Below, in pieces: positions 48,912 through 60,583 of a stretch of 64,000 nt of DNA. This stretch comes from Scytalidium lignicola (taxonomy: Eukaryota; Ascomycota; Leotiomycetes). Position 1 is the stretch's first letter. Every line of letters begins with the position of its first letter. The stretch covers positions 163,721 through 227,720 of the forward strand of contig NCSJ02000028.1 of assembly GCA_002812745.2 (NCBI GenBank), read 5' to 3'. The notes beneath the pieces are model-generated. The model ran no database searches, was not told where the DNA came from, and saw only the letters and a list, made by a program, of their open reading frames with translations. A program made the translations under genes and the position numbers.

Positions 48912-50905
48912 TTATCTGCGATAGAGATCACGGTCTCTATCTCTGTCTAGAGGCTCGCGGTCTCTCCCACGATCCCTCGCCCGGTCCCTGAGGGGACTTC
49001 TACTCCTGCTTCGGCCGTGACCGGAACCATGCTCCTCATATTCTAGCGCTCTATCTCGTCTACGACGATCCGACCATTCATCTCTTGGTCTCTCCTCTCT
49101 CCCTCGATCAACCCTCCGTCCGCCCTCTGGTCCGTAACTAGGTATATAAGTATCTACGTCACTTCGAGTACCAGGAGGGGCTCTACTCCGTGGGGCTGAA
49201 CTTTCATGATCCCGGGAAAGAGGTCTGTATCCATCAACATAGTCAGATCTCCCTCTATNCCTCCAACTGCCAGAGAAGTCAGCTGCTGGTGGTCTAGGCG
49301 GAAGTCTAGTATCAGGTCGATCATCTCCTCTTCGCCATGCGGGTCTACGGTCTTCTAGTGCTACTCCATTTCGATATCCTCCATGAGGATTGCTTGGGTA
49401 ACGAGTCCCATTTTGATTGCGATAGCCACCATAGCTGTCGCTGTTTCCAAATGCCGGATTACTACCGGTACCCTCACCTCCCCAGGCTCCATTTGGCCCC
49501 ATTCCCACGGTACCCCCTTTTGGTGCTGGAGGCGGAGCTGCCTTTTGACCACGGAACTTTCTGCGATCCAGCTCGTGGGAGTCTTCAAATGTTGGGAGAT
49601 CTCCTGCTTTTGCTGGAAGTGGATCGTTACGGAAATATGGATGCTTTAGAGCATCTATGGCGTTGATACGCTTTCTCCAGTCTAGCTTCAGTAACTCGTT
49701 TAGTAAGGATATAGCGCCGGAGCCATATCTGTATCTCGTTAATTTATGTTAAAATTACTTTTAGATGTACATACTCTCGAAAGCGTTGGGATAAGGTGGA
49801 AGGCTGATACGGAATGTTTAATCCCTGAGCTCCAGGTAGCTGGCGCCATCCAGGCATGGAGTCATCCGTAGGCGAGCCCACCAGGTTGAAGATAATTTGA
49901 AGTTGGTTCGCATCGCTATCTCCAGCTAATATGGGTTTGCCAATAAGCATCTCTCCAAACACGCAACTGCGAAATGTTAATTGTCAGGAGCTATCAGGTT
50001 ATAATGCGGCACCTACCCAACTCCCCATAAATCAATTGCCGTCGTATATCTCCTTAGGTGGAGTAAAAGCTCAGGAGGTCTGTACCACCGTGTCACAACA
50101 AGAGTAGTATATTCTCTCCTAGCTTCTCCTCCTCCCTTTCCTGGCTGCGGCACTGGCTCATCATAATGTCGGGCTAAGCCAAAATCGGCTATTTGTAGGA
50201 TTCCTTTGTTATTAATCAACAGATTGGCGGCTTTCATATCACGGTGAAGTATCTGATTGTCGTGAAGGTATCGTAGGCCCTCCAAGAGCTGCAGCATGTA
50301 ACATTTGATCTGCGGTTCAGTAAACTTGACATTAGGGTTTTCAAGCAGTCCGGAAAGGTCATGGTCCATGTACGGAGTCACCATATACATGATCGCGCGC
50401 TTTCTCTTATCGGCTTCAACCAGATCAGTTTTTGATCACTATTCGATAGTCGCGGGTGACATACCACCCTTCTGATGATGTTCCACCGCCATCTCTTCAA
50501 GTTTGAGTATATTGGGATGGGATAGAAGTTTCAGAAGCTTGATTTCTCGGAGAGCAGTGATTGGAAACTATCAAATCGATTAGTTGTGTTATAGTCTGAA
50601 ACATTGGACATTACCTACCCCATCTTTCTCATTATGCATTAGGATCTTCTTCAGAGCCACAATCGCGCCAGTCTTTTTAGACTTAGCTCGATGTACTTCA
50701 CTGTGATGCGCATTCAGGTCAGCGCATTCCGGATAGTAGGGATGGTCTCAGTATACCCAAAGGTACCTTCCCCGAGCTTTCCCAAAACATCATAATCGGA
50801 GAGTCTTGAGCATCCACGAAAGGTATGTTGGCGTAGGTTTTGGACGGCAGCACGTGGAGAGGCATCATTGCTTTGCTGATTTTGCGGCTTTAAAGGTGAT
50901 GCCAT
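48912..50905 (-). CDS. BUR1: cyclin-dependent kinase Bur1/CDK9 type
   Basis: Start at 50905, [20 protein letters not shown], then the kinase domain: glycine loop KLGEGTFG, catalytic Lys in [10 protein letters not shown], the PITALRE helix (after an intron near 50570-50620), [10 protein letters not shown] catalytic loop, [14 protein letters not shown]-loop [15 protein letters not shown], and [19 protein letters not shown]. The T-loop and PITALRE-type helix mark the CDK9/Bur1 branch. The C-terminal tail (about 200 residues) turns to Gly/Asn/Arg-rich sequence and ends in an RS/RD-rich run ([20 protein letters not shown], then [10 protein letters not shown]). An N at 49259 counts as a true base, because the frame stays open across it. 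Bur1 with a cyclin phosphorylates the Spt5 C-terminal region and RNA polymerase II to promote elongation. Confidence 0.92.
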
Positions 50906-51390
50906 GGTAATATGCGCCGAGCTAGAGGATGACTTGCACCACCAGAAGATAAAATAGGAGCTCAGTAGTCAATTTAAAACTAAATCTGAACAGCTTAGAT
51001 TTGGCACTTAAGATTGTCAATTCCAAAGATTTGAGGTTAAAGATTTGTGTTCGAAGTATAGAACTCCTATAAGCAGCATTAACGTAGCTGACTGAATAGA
51101 GGATGGTGTCGCATTTTAGATGCGACAAGGTTGTGATAAAAATATTCCCAATAGTTTTCTAATATTGAGAGGCTGAACAATATCAGCTTCAATCTCCTGG
51201 AGCCTCGGACGCGAACAGTATCGCTCTCGGAAGAATATTGATCCTAGCGTCTCTATCGAACGACGACCTTGCTCGAATTCATGTCTCATCACAATATACT
51301 ACCCTGATCTCAGAATTACACCGCTTTAAGTTGTCGAGTATGCGTCCTTGATAGACTGATATAATTTCAATACTGATAAGATTCAGAAAA
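50906..51390. promoter_or_regulatory. divergent promoter region BUR1/complex I subunit
   Basis: 485 bases between divergent starts. No site assigned. Confidence 0.4.
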
Positions 51391-51650
51391 ATGGCGGGAC
51401 AGCACCCTATTCACATCCACCCAGTGAGGCCGCTTTACCGTATCGCTGCAACTGGTCTTGGAGCGAGCATGTGGTTCTTCGTACGTTCAATTGATCTTGA
51501 TTATCGTGGAATTAGCTGCTAACGAGTTCTCAGTTAATGTATCGAGCGAAACAAGATGGTACGGGGGAATAATAACTCCTCATTTCAAACCCTGCTAACC
51601 TTCCCTTAGGACCTGCTCTATTGGGTTGGAAACATCCATGGGATCACTGA
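51391..51650 (+). CDS. small complex I accessory subunit (NDUFB2/AGGG-like)
   Basis: A 51-residue protein from exons 51391-51480, 51534-51558 (25 bases) and 51610-51650. It reads MAGQHPIHIHPVRPLYRIAA, a hydrophobic ATGLGASMWFFLMYRAKQDG, and ends LLGWKHPWDH. The single hydrophobic stretch and the terminal HPWDH are features of the NDUFB2-type accessory subunit of mitochondrial NADH:ubiquinone oxidoreductase in filamentous fungi. Phase and total length (156 bases) agree. The gene is too short and too split to appear as a long open frame. Confidence 0.75.
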
Positions 51651-52293
51651 ACCCGGAATCGTGGGAGATATTAGATACTTTCCTGGCTCTAGGGGGTTGG
51701 GATAAACAAACAACTTCAACCACCAGCGGCATGCCCAAACTGTTTCTATTTTGATATCAGGTCAATGCACATGTATATATATCTTGATCGAGTGGCAAAT
51801 ATAGAACCAATCTTCCTCAGCCGTTGCATCTAGGTGCGGTTAGGAGTGTCAAGTCTAGTCGATTTAAAGCTAGGAGGTTCACAGATGGCGTTTTCGTGTG
51901 TAGAATTTTGCAAAATTCATAAAAATATCATTACTACTTTATAAATTCTCATAATTACACCTATCTTATATAGTATTCCTTTGACAATGAAGCTACATGT
52001 ACCCTTTATTAAATTTTATTAAAATTTATTAAACATATTCAGTATGCACGCAAAACTACATAGCTATCTTCTCGAGCATGATCAGCTTAACTACTTCTTA
52101 AATTCATTTGAGACAAGTGGTACTCTGAAGCCTCGATTCGCCATTGAGATTTAAATTAAATTGAAACCCGTCCAATCCGCCACAGTAGTCAAAAATCACA
52201 GTAAACTCCATGAATATGAGCAGGTTGCCGAAGTCAGTCTATCATTTACATAATTGGAGTATCGTAAATCATAATATACATACAAACGGAAAT
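51651..52293. other. AT-rich intergenic region
   Basis: 3' flanks of the complex I subunit gene and the ATPase gene. Around 52000-52035 there are overlapping TTTATTAAA units. No gene seen. Confidence 0.5.
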
Positions 52294-55200
52294 CTACAAA
52301 GCAGTTCGCATCTGCTCTGCTACAAGTTTGTAGGTTTTCCGCCTCTTTGGCGACCTTGCCATAGCCGTCTTCAATCGCCCTACGTACCTTGCGAGCCTTG
52401 GGAATATGTAATGTTCAGAGGTCCATGCCACGGCAAAGTATCCAAGGCCCAAAACAAAGATAAATATTTTGAAATCCCAGGCCAATGCTGTTAATTGCAT
52501 AAAGTTAGATACTCCTTGTGATGGATCTAAGAGCATATAAGTGGAAAAAAGGAAAGTTACAACAATAGTAACGACGAATGGCACTATAGGTAGTTGTCAG
52601 AGCTGAGTAAATCATGTAGAATATCAAGAGAATGCATACAATTATGTGCCATCGACTGACGAAAGGGTCGTCCAACGCTCAAAACAATTCCTGAGAGGAT
52701 GTACTCGTAGCAAGATATCAAAAATAACGTTGTATTCTCTGAGTTCTCTATATTTGACCTCTCTTTATCAAGGTGAGGAGGTATGTACCTGACTTCTGTT
52801 AGGTCACAGATGAGAAATAATTCTATAGAAGTTACATACCATGGCTGTCTCCTTACCGCTATAAATCCAACAGCCTGAATGAGAATACAAGTCGCAATTT
52901 GGCCTAGCAGTGGAATTAAGACCTTTCGTGATACAAGGTTTGCGGTTGGTCGTTTGCGGGAGAGGAATGGATAAGGTCCTGCCCATCCCACTATAATTAA
53001 TTAGATAATATATGTTAAGAGTTCTCCAATAAGGCTTACTGAAGATGGCAATAGGTAAAATTAGAAGGAGATCAATAAAGAGGAACTACGATAAAAGTTA
53101 GCAGGTTTGACTTGAGTATTACGGATAAATATACCTGGAAATCCCCCAAGTTTGATGCCGAAGCATACAGAAAACTAACTGATGTGAACTGGATTCCTGA
53201 ATAAAGGCTCATATACTTGAAACAGCTGAAACTAGTGACTAATGCGGCTCGACCCTCACTAGTGATACATGTCAGCTATAATATTTTGACAGCTGATATC
53301 ACGACACCTACCGTATAACCTCTGGCACACACGTTATATCGAAGATTCGGCTTGTGAATGGCGCCGCTACAGAGGCTTCTGCCTCAGAAAGAGAAATACC
53401 GACATCTGCGGCTTTCAATGCCCCGCAATCATTCGCTCCATCACCACAAAAGCCACAACAGTAATCGATACTTTGAAGTTTTTCGACTAGTTCATGCTTT
53501 TCATCCGGTGACATTCGAGCAAAAACTTGACCGCAGACCAGCATCTACAACATTCTGCATAAGTAAAAAAGCCATACAATTGGACTGATTGTACATACCC
53601 GTTGAACCATATCGGGGGGGGCGAAGTCAATTATCCATCGAAAAACGTCACCACTTATTGCCAAGGAATGATTTCTCAGATTGGAAATGTCATATGGTAG
53701 AGACGCATCACCCTCCGCAGGAGGTGCCAAAGGCTAAGAGTATTAGTAACCACGCTCATAGATCCGGTTGGTTAGCTTACAATGAGGGTGTTTTCATCAA
53801 GTTTGTATATACTATTATCTATGCTTTCCCACGATAACCTAGCTTTTGGATCCTGCGAATCTCCTGGGTAGATGGATTAGTAAAGTCAATAGTTATTCCA
53901 TAACATATAAAACACACCTTCAATGAAATGAGGAACGAAACAATGGGCAGTCTTGTCAATGAGGTTGCATTCCCGAGCAACACTTATCGCCGTTAAAATG
54001 TTATCTCCGGTGCACATAACCTTTCTGATCCCCGCCTCATCCAATTCTTGAAGGACGCTCGCCGTTGTAGGCTTTAGTTTATTTTCGAAGATAATAAACC
54101 CGATAAAGTCCAGATTAGATTCAGCTTCGTCACGTTTCATTTTCTGGACCTTCACCCAATTGAGCTTCGCAACATGTCTCGTGGCACAGGCGATTACACG
54201 GAATCCCCTATGTGTATAATAAGTAAGAAGCTCTTCATAGTCACTTGGAACTTCAAACAGTCAGCTTAGCTTGTAAAGACGGAGGTGGACCTACAGCTAT
54301 CAGGATTGCATATATCCTTCATGCACTCGGGAGCTCCTTTGACGAAGATATCTACACCTTGAGAACCAAAGTTTCTAACTATTACACTAGCTCTTCTGAG
54401 TTGAGAGACAAAGTCAAAAGACTTCAACACGCCAAGTTCGATTGGGGACTTGCATATGTTAGTAAAGTTATGAAACGTATATAGATAAACTATTACTTAC
54501 TATGCTGGTCCCGTCTGCGTCTTGTGGACTATCCATGTCATATTCCATACCTGGAGGAGGTTTCGCAATCGATGGAGATAGGCCCCCTTGTTCTTCATCC
54601 TCTATTTCACTAGCTTTCTGCTCCCCTTCTTCAAATGTCCATCTAGTAAAATCAAACATTTTCACATCTAGCGGATCACCGACAAGTTCACTATCTACCA
54701 CTCGGAGGGAATGGCATGTTGCCATAGTATAGAGAATCGCCTTATGTGTATCATAACTGATCGTCGGATCTCGTTCATATCCTGAAGAAGGTAATAGCGA
54801 TGAAGCATCCGGAAGAATATCGCTAAAACGATTTGCAGGCTTCTGCACTACACGGATTCCAAGAACATCCAAACCTTCTTCAGTGAGTGTCCCAGTTTTG
54901 TCAAAACAAATGACATCTAGTTTACCTCCTACATTGACTCGTTGTGGGCTTATACAAAATATCTGTTTCTTCCTCAAGCGAGTTAGAGCGAAGTTTGTCC
55001 CGATTGTTAGAGTAGCTGGTAAAGCCGGTGGGACCACAATAGTGATCAGGTCAAGAGCTCTGACAATAATCAAATGCCATGCCAATTTTAGCCGCACGAA
55101 ATTGATGAACGAGACAATAAATCCGAGCATTGCAACACCACCCATGACAGAAATATATCGAAAAGAGTCTCGATAGAATTTAAAACCAGAGGGCTTTGGG

Positions 55201-56829
55201 AACAACATTGATCGCACAAGAGCCCCTTTAGTTGTATCGAAACCAGTTCTAACTGCCATAGCTAGTCCAACTGCCTCATCATCCTTATCATCTTGGGGTC
55301 GCCTTGCGCGAATTATCTTTGTTCCACAAAATAAAAAGTGCTTGGCAACATCAGGTGCAATGGATGAAGCAGCTAAGTTGAGGCGTCGCAATGATTCATT
55401 ATTCGCCGGAACCTTAGAGACCGGGACAGACTCGCCTGTCAACATGCTTTCATTGACAATGCAATCACCGGCTAGCAGAATGCTGTCACACGGGAATTGT
55501 GTGAGCTCCGGATCAGTCACTTCGTAAACGTCACCAGGAACAAGTTCGCTGGACGGAACATAACGCCAAAAGGAATTGCGCAGGACTCGGACGTTGCATT
55601 CGAACTTGGAGATCTCTCTTAGCCGTTTCATTGTCGAGCGCGTTTCAATGAGTGTCGTAGTGATACTGACAACGGATATAAGGAAGATGCAGGCAGCATA
55701 GTAATAGTATTCATCCAGTGACCATAAGATAAGACTAGCTACCTGGAAGATATAAAATGGGTGAAAAGCTTCGTCAACGAGGAGCTGAGGGATCGTTTTC
55801 TCTTTGATATCAATCATATTTTTTCCGAATATAAGCCCACGATTCTCCTGCTCTTCTCCATCTATACCTGCACGAATAGTTTTGACGTCTGTCCATGCAG
55901 GATCCTTCCAGCTGTTGCTAAGCACAAACTTATCTTTTAGGGGGTGGAAGGCAAATCGTAAGTATCGGTAGTCCACAATATGGAGCTTGTCCATAATAGG
56001 ATCATCATCTTCGTCGTATGAGAAGGAGTACGTCTTCTCTGGCAAACCAAACACGGTAGAGAGAGAACGACCATAGGTCGTAACGTCAACGTTCTGGACA
56101 ACAAATTCTCCCCATTGGTTCTCAATGACCACCCAATCACAATCCCTTAATGGACATGAACTGCCTACGAGGCGCACCTGCCACCGGGGCAGCCATCGTA
56201 GCACCAGATATCCTAACCCAAGAGTAAGGACACAGATAGAAGCATATAAACCAAATCCAAGAGCACTAGTTTTGAAGCCAGCCACAACAATTGTGAGATC
56301 CTCTGTAACAATATAGAACNTTTTGGCTAGTCCTGTGTCTGCCAAAATTGCTTCCTTCTGTCCTGACGCTGTCACTTCGAAGAAGACGAGTATGAACTGA
56401 AGATCTGGAATGACCAGATGATGATCTCCTCATTGTTGAAAGTTCGCCGGTTTCGAGATCAATGGAATCGTCCGCCTCGAATTGGATCTCAGACTCATCA
56501 TCCAGAATTGCGCTGTCGTCTTCAGAGGCAGATGGAGTAGGTTCGACATCTTCGATATCTGGGTAATACGTAAAACTAGTCGTTGAGTCTGCTCTCGCAC
56601 GGCGATGTACAAATGATGAAAGGCTAGTAGGGACACTTTCTGGCTGAACTCCAGAGAATACTTCATTCTGAGCCATTTCGACATCATCCATGAAGCTCGA
56701 AGTGCTCAAGTTAGATCCCCGCCTGTATCGAACCAAGTCCCCGTTCGAGCCATTGGAGTGATAGTGGGATCCAGAGCTTTCCCGCCGCAGTCGATCTGCG
56801 TGGGTTCCATCAGGATCATCCATCTTCAC
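52294..56829 (-). CDS. YPK9: P5B-type ATPase (Ypk9/ATP13A2-like)
   Basis: A large vacuolar/lysosomal P-type ATPase in several exons. The N terminus is acidic and Ser-rich ([20 protein letters not shown]). Then come TM segments, [10 protein letters not shown] (actuator TGES), the P5 hallmark [16 protein letters not shown], the phosphorylation site [17 protein letters not shown], and the hinge [20 protein letters not shown], followed by the last TM helices ending near [13 protein letters not shown] indicates the P5B subfamily; human ATP13A2 exports polyamines from lysosomes and yeast Ypk9 protects against metals. At N 56320 the frame shifts: before it the frame reads RHRTSQ, after it [15 protein letters not shown]. 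Dropping the N restores SQKFYIV, so the N is probably a spurious inserted base rather than a mutation. Confidence 0.92.
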
Positions 56830-57113
56830 TCAATTCTCTATTTACAAATACATTGCAAGGATTGTGAAGTTCTAGAAAGATTGTTCGCATATATTATTAG
56901 TGGAGTCCGTGGGCACGCCGTTCTTATCGCTTCGCGGGTCGCGGGCGGCCGCTAAGCCCAACACTCGATTTTGTTCTCGCTCAGCAAAGCAGAGTCCAAC
57001 AAACTTCATCTTCTCCAAATTTTCTGGCAGATTATCGCCACGCAACAGAACTCTCTGTTCACGACCGTCTAAAGTCCCAGATTATAGAGATAATATATTC
57101 AAATTATCTCAAA

Positions 57114-58548
57114 ATGTCTGAACCCATTCGAAACAAGCGTTTGGACGCCCATGTCCCAACTGCCCCGTAAGTCAAGGAAATTCACATAAAACACAACACC
57201 AAACAGGTATTAACATATTTTCAAAAATTTAGTACTCCACAGAACACTCCATCTAATAATGCTCCTATTTCATCCCATGCCCAACAACCAGGTGTTTCAA
57301 GCATCAAGGAAGGTAAGCTATCCTTCAACCCCTCACCGCAGTTTTGGTGACAAGATATTGACCCTGCACTTTAGAGGAATTTGAACGTGCCGCAGCTGCT
57401 TCTATCTTTGCGCAGAATCCTAAACTTGTCCAAATGATTCAAGGAAAACTTGGCTCTCTCGTTGGTCAATCATCCGGATATATTGAGTCTCTCCCCGCAC
57501 CTGTCCGTCGCCGTGTCGCCGGACTTAAAGGTGTTCAGAAAGAACACTCAAAGTTGGAGGCTGAGTTCCAAGAGGAAGTTCTAGAGCTGGAAAAAAAATA
57601 CTTTGCCAAGTTCACTCCTCTTTACAAAAAAAGAGCAGATATCGTCAATGGTATTAGTGAGCCCACGCCTGAAGAAGTTAAGGTCGGTGAAGAAGAGGAA
57701 GAGCCAGCCGAAGCAGAGTCTACAGAGAAGCCTGCTGAGACTGCTGAGAGCATCAAGGGTATTCCAGAATTTTGGTTATCTGCAATGAAAAACCAGGTCT
57801 CTCTCGCGGAGATGATTACTGATCGGGATGAGGCTGCTCTTAAGGATCTCACCGATATTCAAATGGAATATCTTGATAAGCCAGGATTCAGATTGATCTT
57901 CCACTTTGCTCCCAACGAGTTCTTCACGAACAAAATCATTACCAAGACTTACTTCTATCAAAATGAGAGTGGTTACGGTGGTGATTTCATTTACGACCAC
58001 GCTGAAGGTGACAAAATTGACTGGAAGGAGGGTAAAGATTTGACGGTCCGAGTCGAAAGCAAGAAGCAGCGTAACAAGAGTAAGTGTCGTGATAAAGGCT
58101 TTCCAGATCATTCTAACGATATCGGCAGACACCAAGCAGACTCGTGTTGTCAAGAAGACTGTCCCAACAGAATCTTTCTTCAACTTTTTCAACCCTCCTA
58201 AGGCACCAACTGATGACGATGAAGATGACGCAGCGAGTGATATTGAAGAACGTCTGGAGCTTGATTATCAACTAGGTGAAGATATTAAAGAGAAGCTCAT
58301 CCCACGTGCAATCGATTGGTTCACAGGTGAGGCTCTTCAATTTGAGGAGATGGATGATTTGGAGGAGGGTGAATTCGACGATGAGGATGACGAGGATGAG
58401 GATGACTTGAGCGAAGACCATGATGATGATGATGAGTCGGAAGATGACGTAAGTTCACCCCAGTAATCCGGCTTGTACTTTGCTCACATACTTATAGGAC
58501 GATGGCGCGAAACCAAAACAAGAGGCAGCTGAGTGTAAGCAAAGCTAA
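57114..58548 (+). CDS. NAP1: nucleosome assembly protein Nap1
   Basis: Multi-exon; exon 1 begins [18 protein letters not shown]. The NAP domain includes [20 protein letters not shown], the long dimerisation helix [48 protein letters not shown] and [11 protein letters not shown], all conserved. The C terminus is a dense Asp/Glu tract ([16 protein letters not shown]). The last residues are CKQS (58536-58545), a CaaX-like end comparable to CKQQ of human NAP1L1. Nap1 chaperones H2A-H2B, moves histones to the nucleus and, in yeast, binds mitotic cyclin and septin-linked kinases. Confidence 0.95.
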
Positions 58549-60583
58549 ATGTTCAGTTTTGGTTATCACTGCTTAGCCCTCTTTCCGATGTATCGGACTC
58601 GTCCCACCACTGTCTTCCAGACTACAGTGGCCGCCACTCCTACAGCCCTGGTGCTGATCTTCAGGGAAGCAGAATGATTTGCTGCAAATTGCATCGGTGT
58701 TATTACGTGCATGGTGAATAATTTCCCTGGTTAATTCTAGACTCGTCCTAATTACAAGCTTGCTTCTTGGCCGCTTTCACCTCAACATGATCGAGTTTCT
58801 TCAAAGAGATAACAAATTAAAAGGTTGCAAGAATGCAAAATTATCATATTATAATGCCAATTAATGGCCATTAACAGTAACCTATTAATCGTGCTATTAT
58901 TACATCGGGAATTTTATAGTGGCTGTCTGTATCCTAGAGTGTTTTATGACCATGCCACCTTCTATGGAACATCAATACTATCAACTTTCCACCCAAAATG
59001 TAACACTTTATGATCTAGGTCTCTCGCCCTCTTAAACACCTAGGGGAAATTAACTGCATACTTAATAAATACGAAGGTACATACGCATACAACATTGTAG
59101 ATGCCATTTGATAAGTCATGTGATATCACGTGGGCTTTCAAAAGCCACTCAAGCTCATCAAAATTTCGACTAAATTCAACAATAATTTACGACCTGGCAA
59201 ACTTTGCAAAGTTGGTAGCATCCACTGACGGAAACGTGACTTATTTTTGCTCCTGCATATCATTCAAGGTTGGCCACATAACCTATCTATTTTCGATACA
59301 TACGAAGTACTCCTTACTCTCACAAAGGTCAATTTGTCGAAGCAAGTGTCAACCTTGATTCTCCTATTTGCAAAGCGGTGTGACCATTGAGATTGCTTAG
59401 GAGCGGCGATTTGCATGTAAAACAAAGTGGCTGGTGTTGTTTATTGCCAGCGTGCATGTGGAGTACGTACCTTTTGCGCCAGAAGTAGGGGTCTGGTCCA
59501 ACTCGCTTACCCCCGAGGTCTTAGCGGCAATGGATTTCAGTACCGAGTTGGTTCCACTATGATGGGAATTAATAAATAAATTAACATCCTCATTTCCATT
59601 GAGCACCCGAGGAATGAAGCATGAGGATCGGGTAATAAAAAACCCACTATTGAACGAAAACTAGTATTAAGAAGCACCATACAAATAGGGTACGTGAATT
59701 ATATATACTGTACGGACCATAAATCAAGACGAACAGCAGACTAAATGATGGGAAACTGAAGTGCTGTATGCCAGGTGGCGGTCAGCTCCCGTGTCGTGGC
59801 ATCAACACCCTGTTCGCTGTTAGCCTAGGATGAAGAGACTGAGGAAAATAATGTCCTCAGCTAATATACTCCGTTCAACGTACCTGGCCATGGAAACTGG
59901 CAAGGCTGGGAATAATATAAACAATAAATGGACCATCCTCTGGTCGAGTAGAAAGCTTTGTACTGTACTGTAACTTTTGACTGAGCACACTTACCCCATG
60001 CTCCAGCACAAACCACACAATGGCAAGGGCCAGGTCAATTAGCAATCTCCAGACAAGTCACGATTTGATACAAGTATTCCAAGACAAACAAGCCTAGCAA
60101 ACACCGGACCAGTGGTAAACCCCCCTTCCCGCCGTTGTGTAGACTGGTAGACAGGCAGACAGGAAGTTACTCGGAAATAGGTAGTTACTACTCTGTAGCT
60201 CTGCTGGTACTGTACTCTGGAAAAAAGGGGTGAGGTTTTAGTGATTGGGTTCCGGGATTAGCATTCAGGATCCCTGCCCGTCGCGCCCGAGCCAGCAGCC
60301 AACGCGAAGCCTAAAGTGAGCAACCTCCTGTTTCGACATCCTTGGGCTTTCTACAAATTATTTTGGGTCGAACCTCCATTCAACAAGACTCTAAGCTTTC
60401 GTTGGAGAGCAGCTGCACCGCACTCTTGCTCTTCTTTCTTTTTTTTTTCCCGGAGCTCAATACTTTCGTTAGCCCAGCCTTTCAAACTGGCTGAACCAGT
60501 ACACAAAGTGCTCGCTAGTATTCGGATTGTTTTGCATTTCAACGACGCTGGAGACCAGGCGGTAGCCATCGCAGGCAGCCTCG
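58549..60583. other. intergenic region upstream of myosin gene
   Basis: About 2 kb. The first half is AT-rich; the second holds TACTGTACTGTAACTT at about 59960, resembling the 33-kb repeat, and GTACTGTACTC near 60207. From ~60.3 kb the + strand has pyrimidine-rich leader character. No gene could be supported. Confidence 0.5.

Noticed and set aside
58536..58620. A further Nap1 exon after CKQS using the GTAAGC donor
   Set aside because: The spliced continuation shows no conserved sequence, while the CKQS ending matches the family; kept only as a testable alternative.
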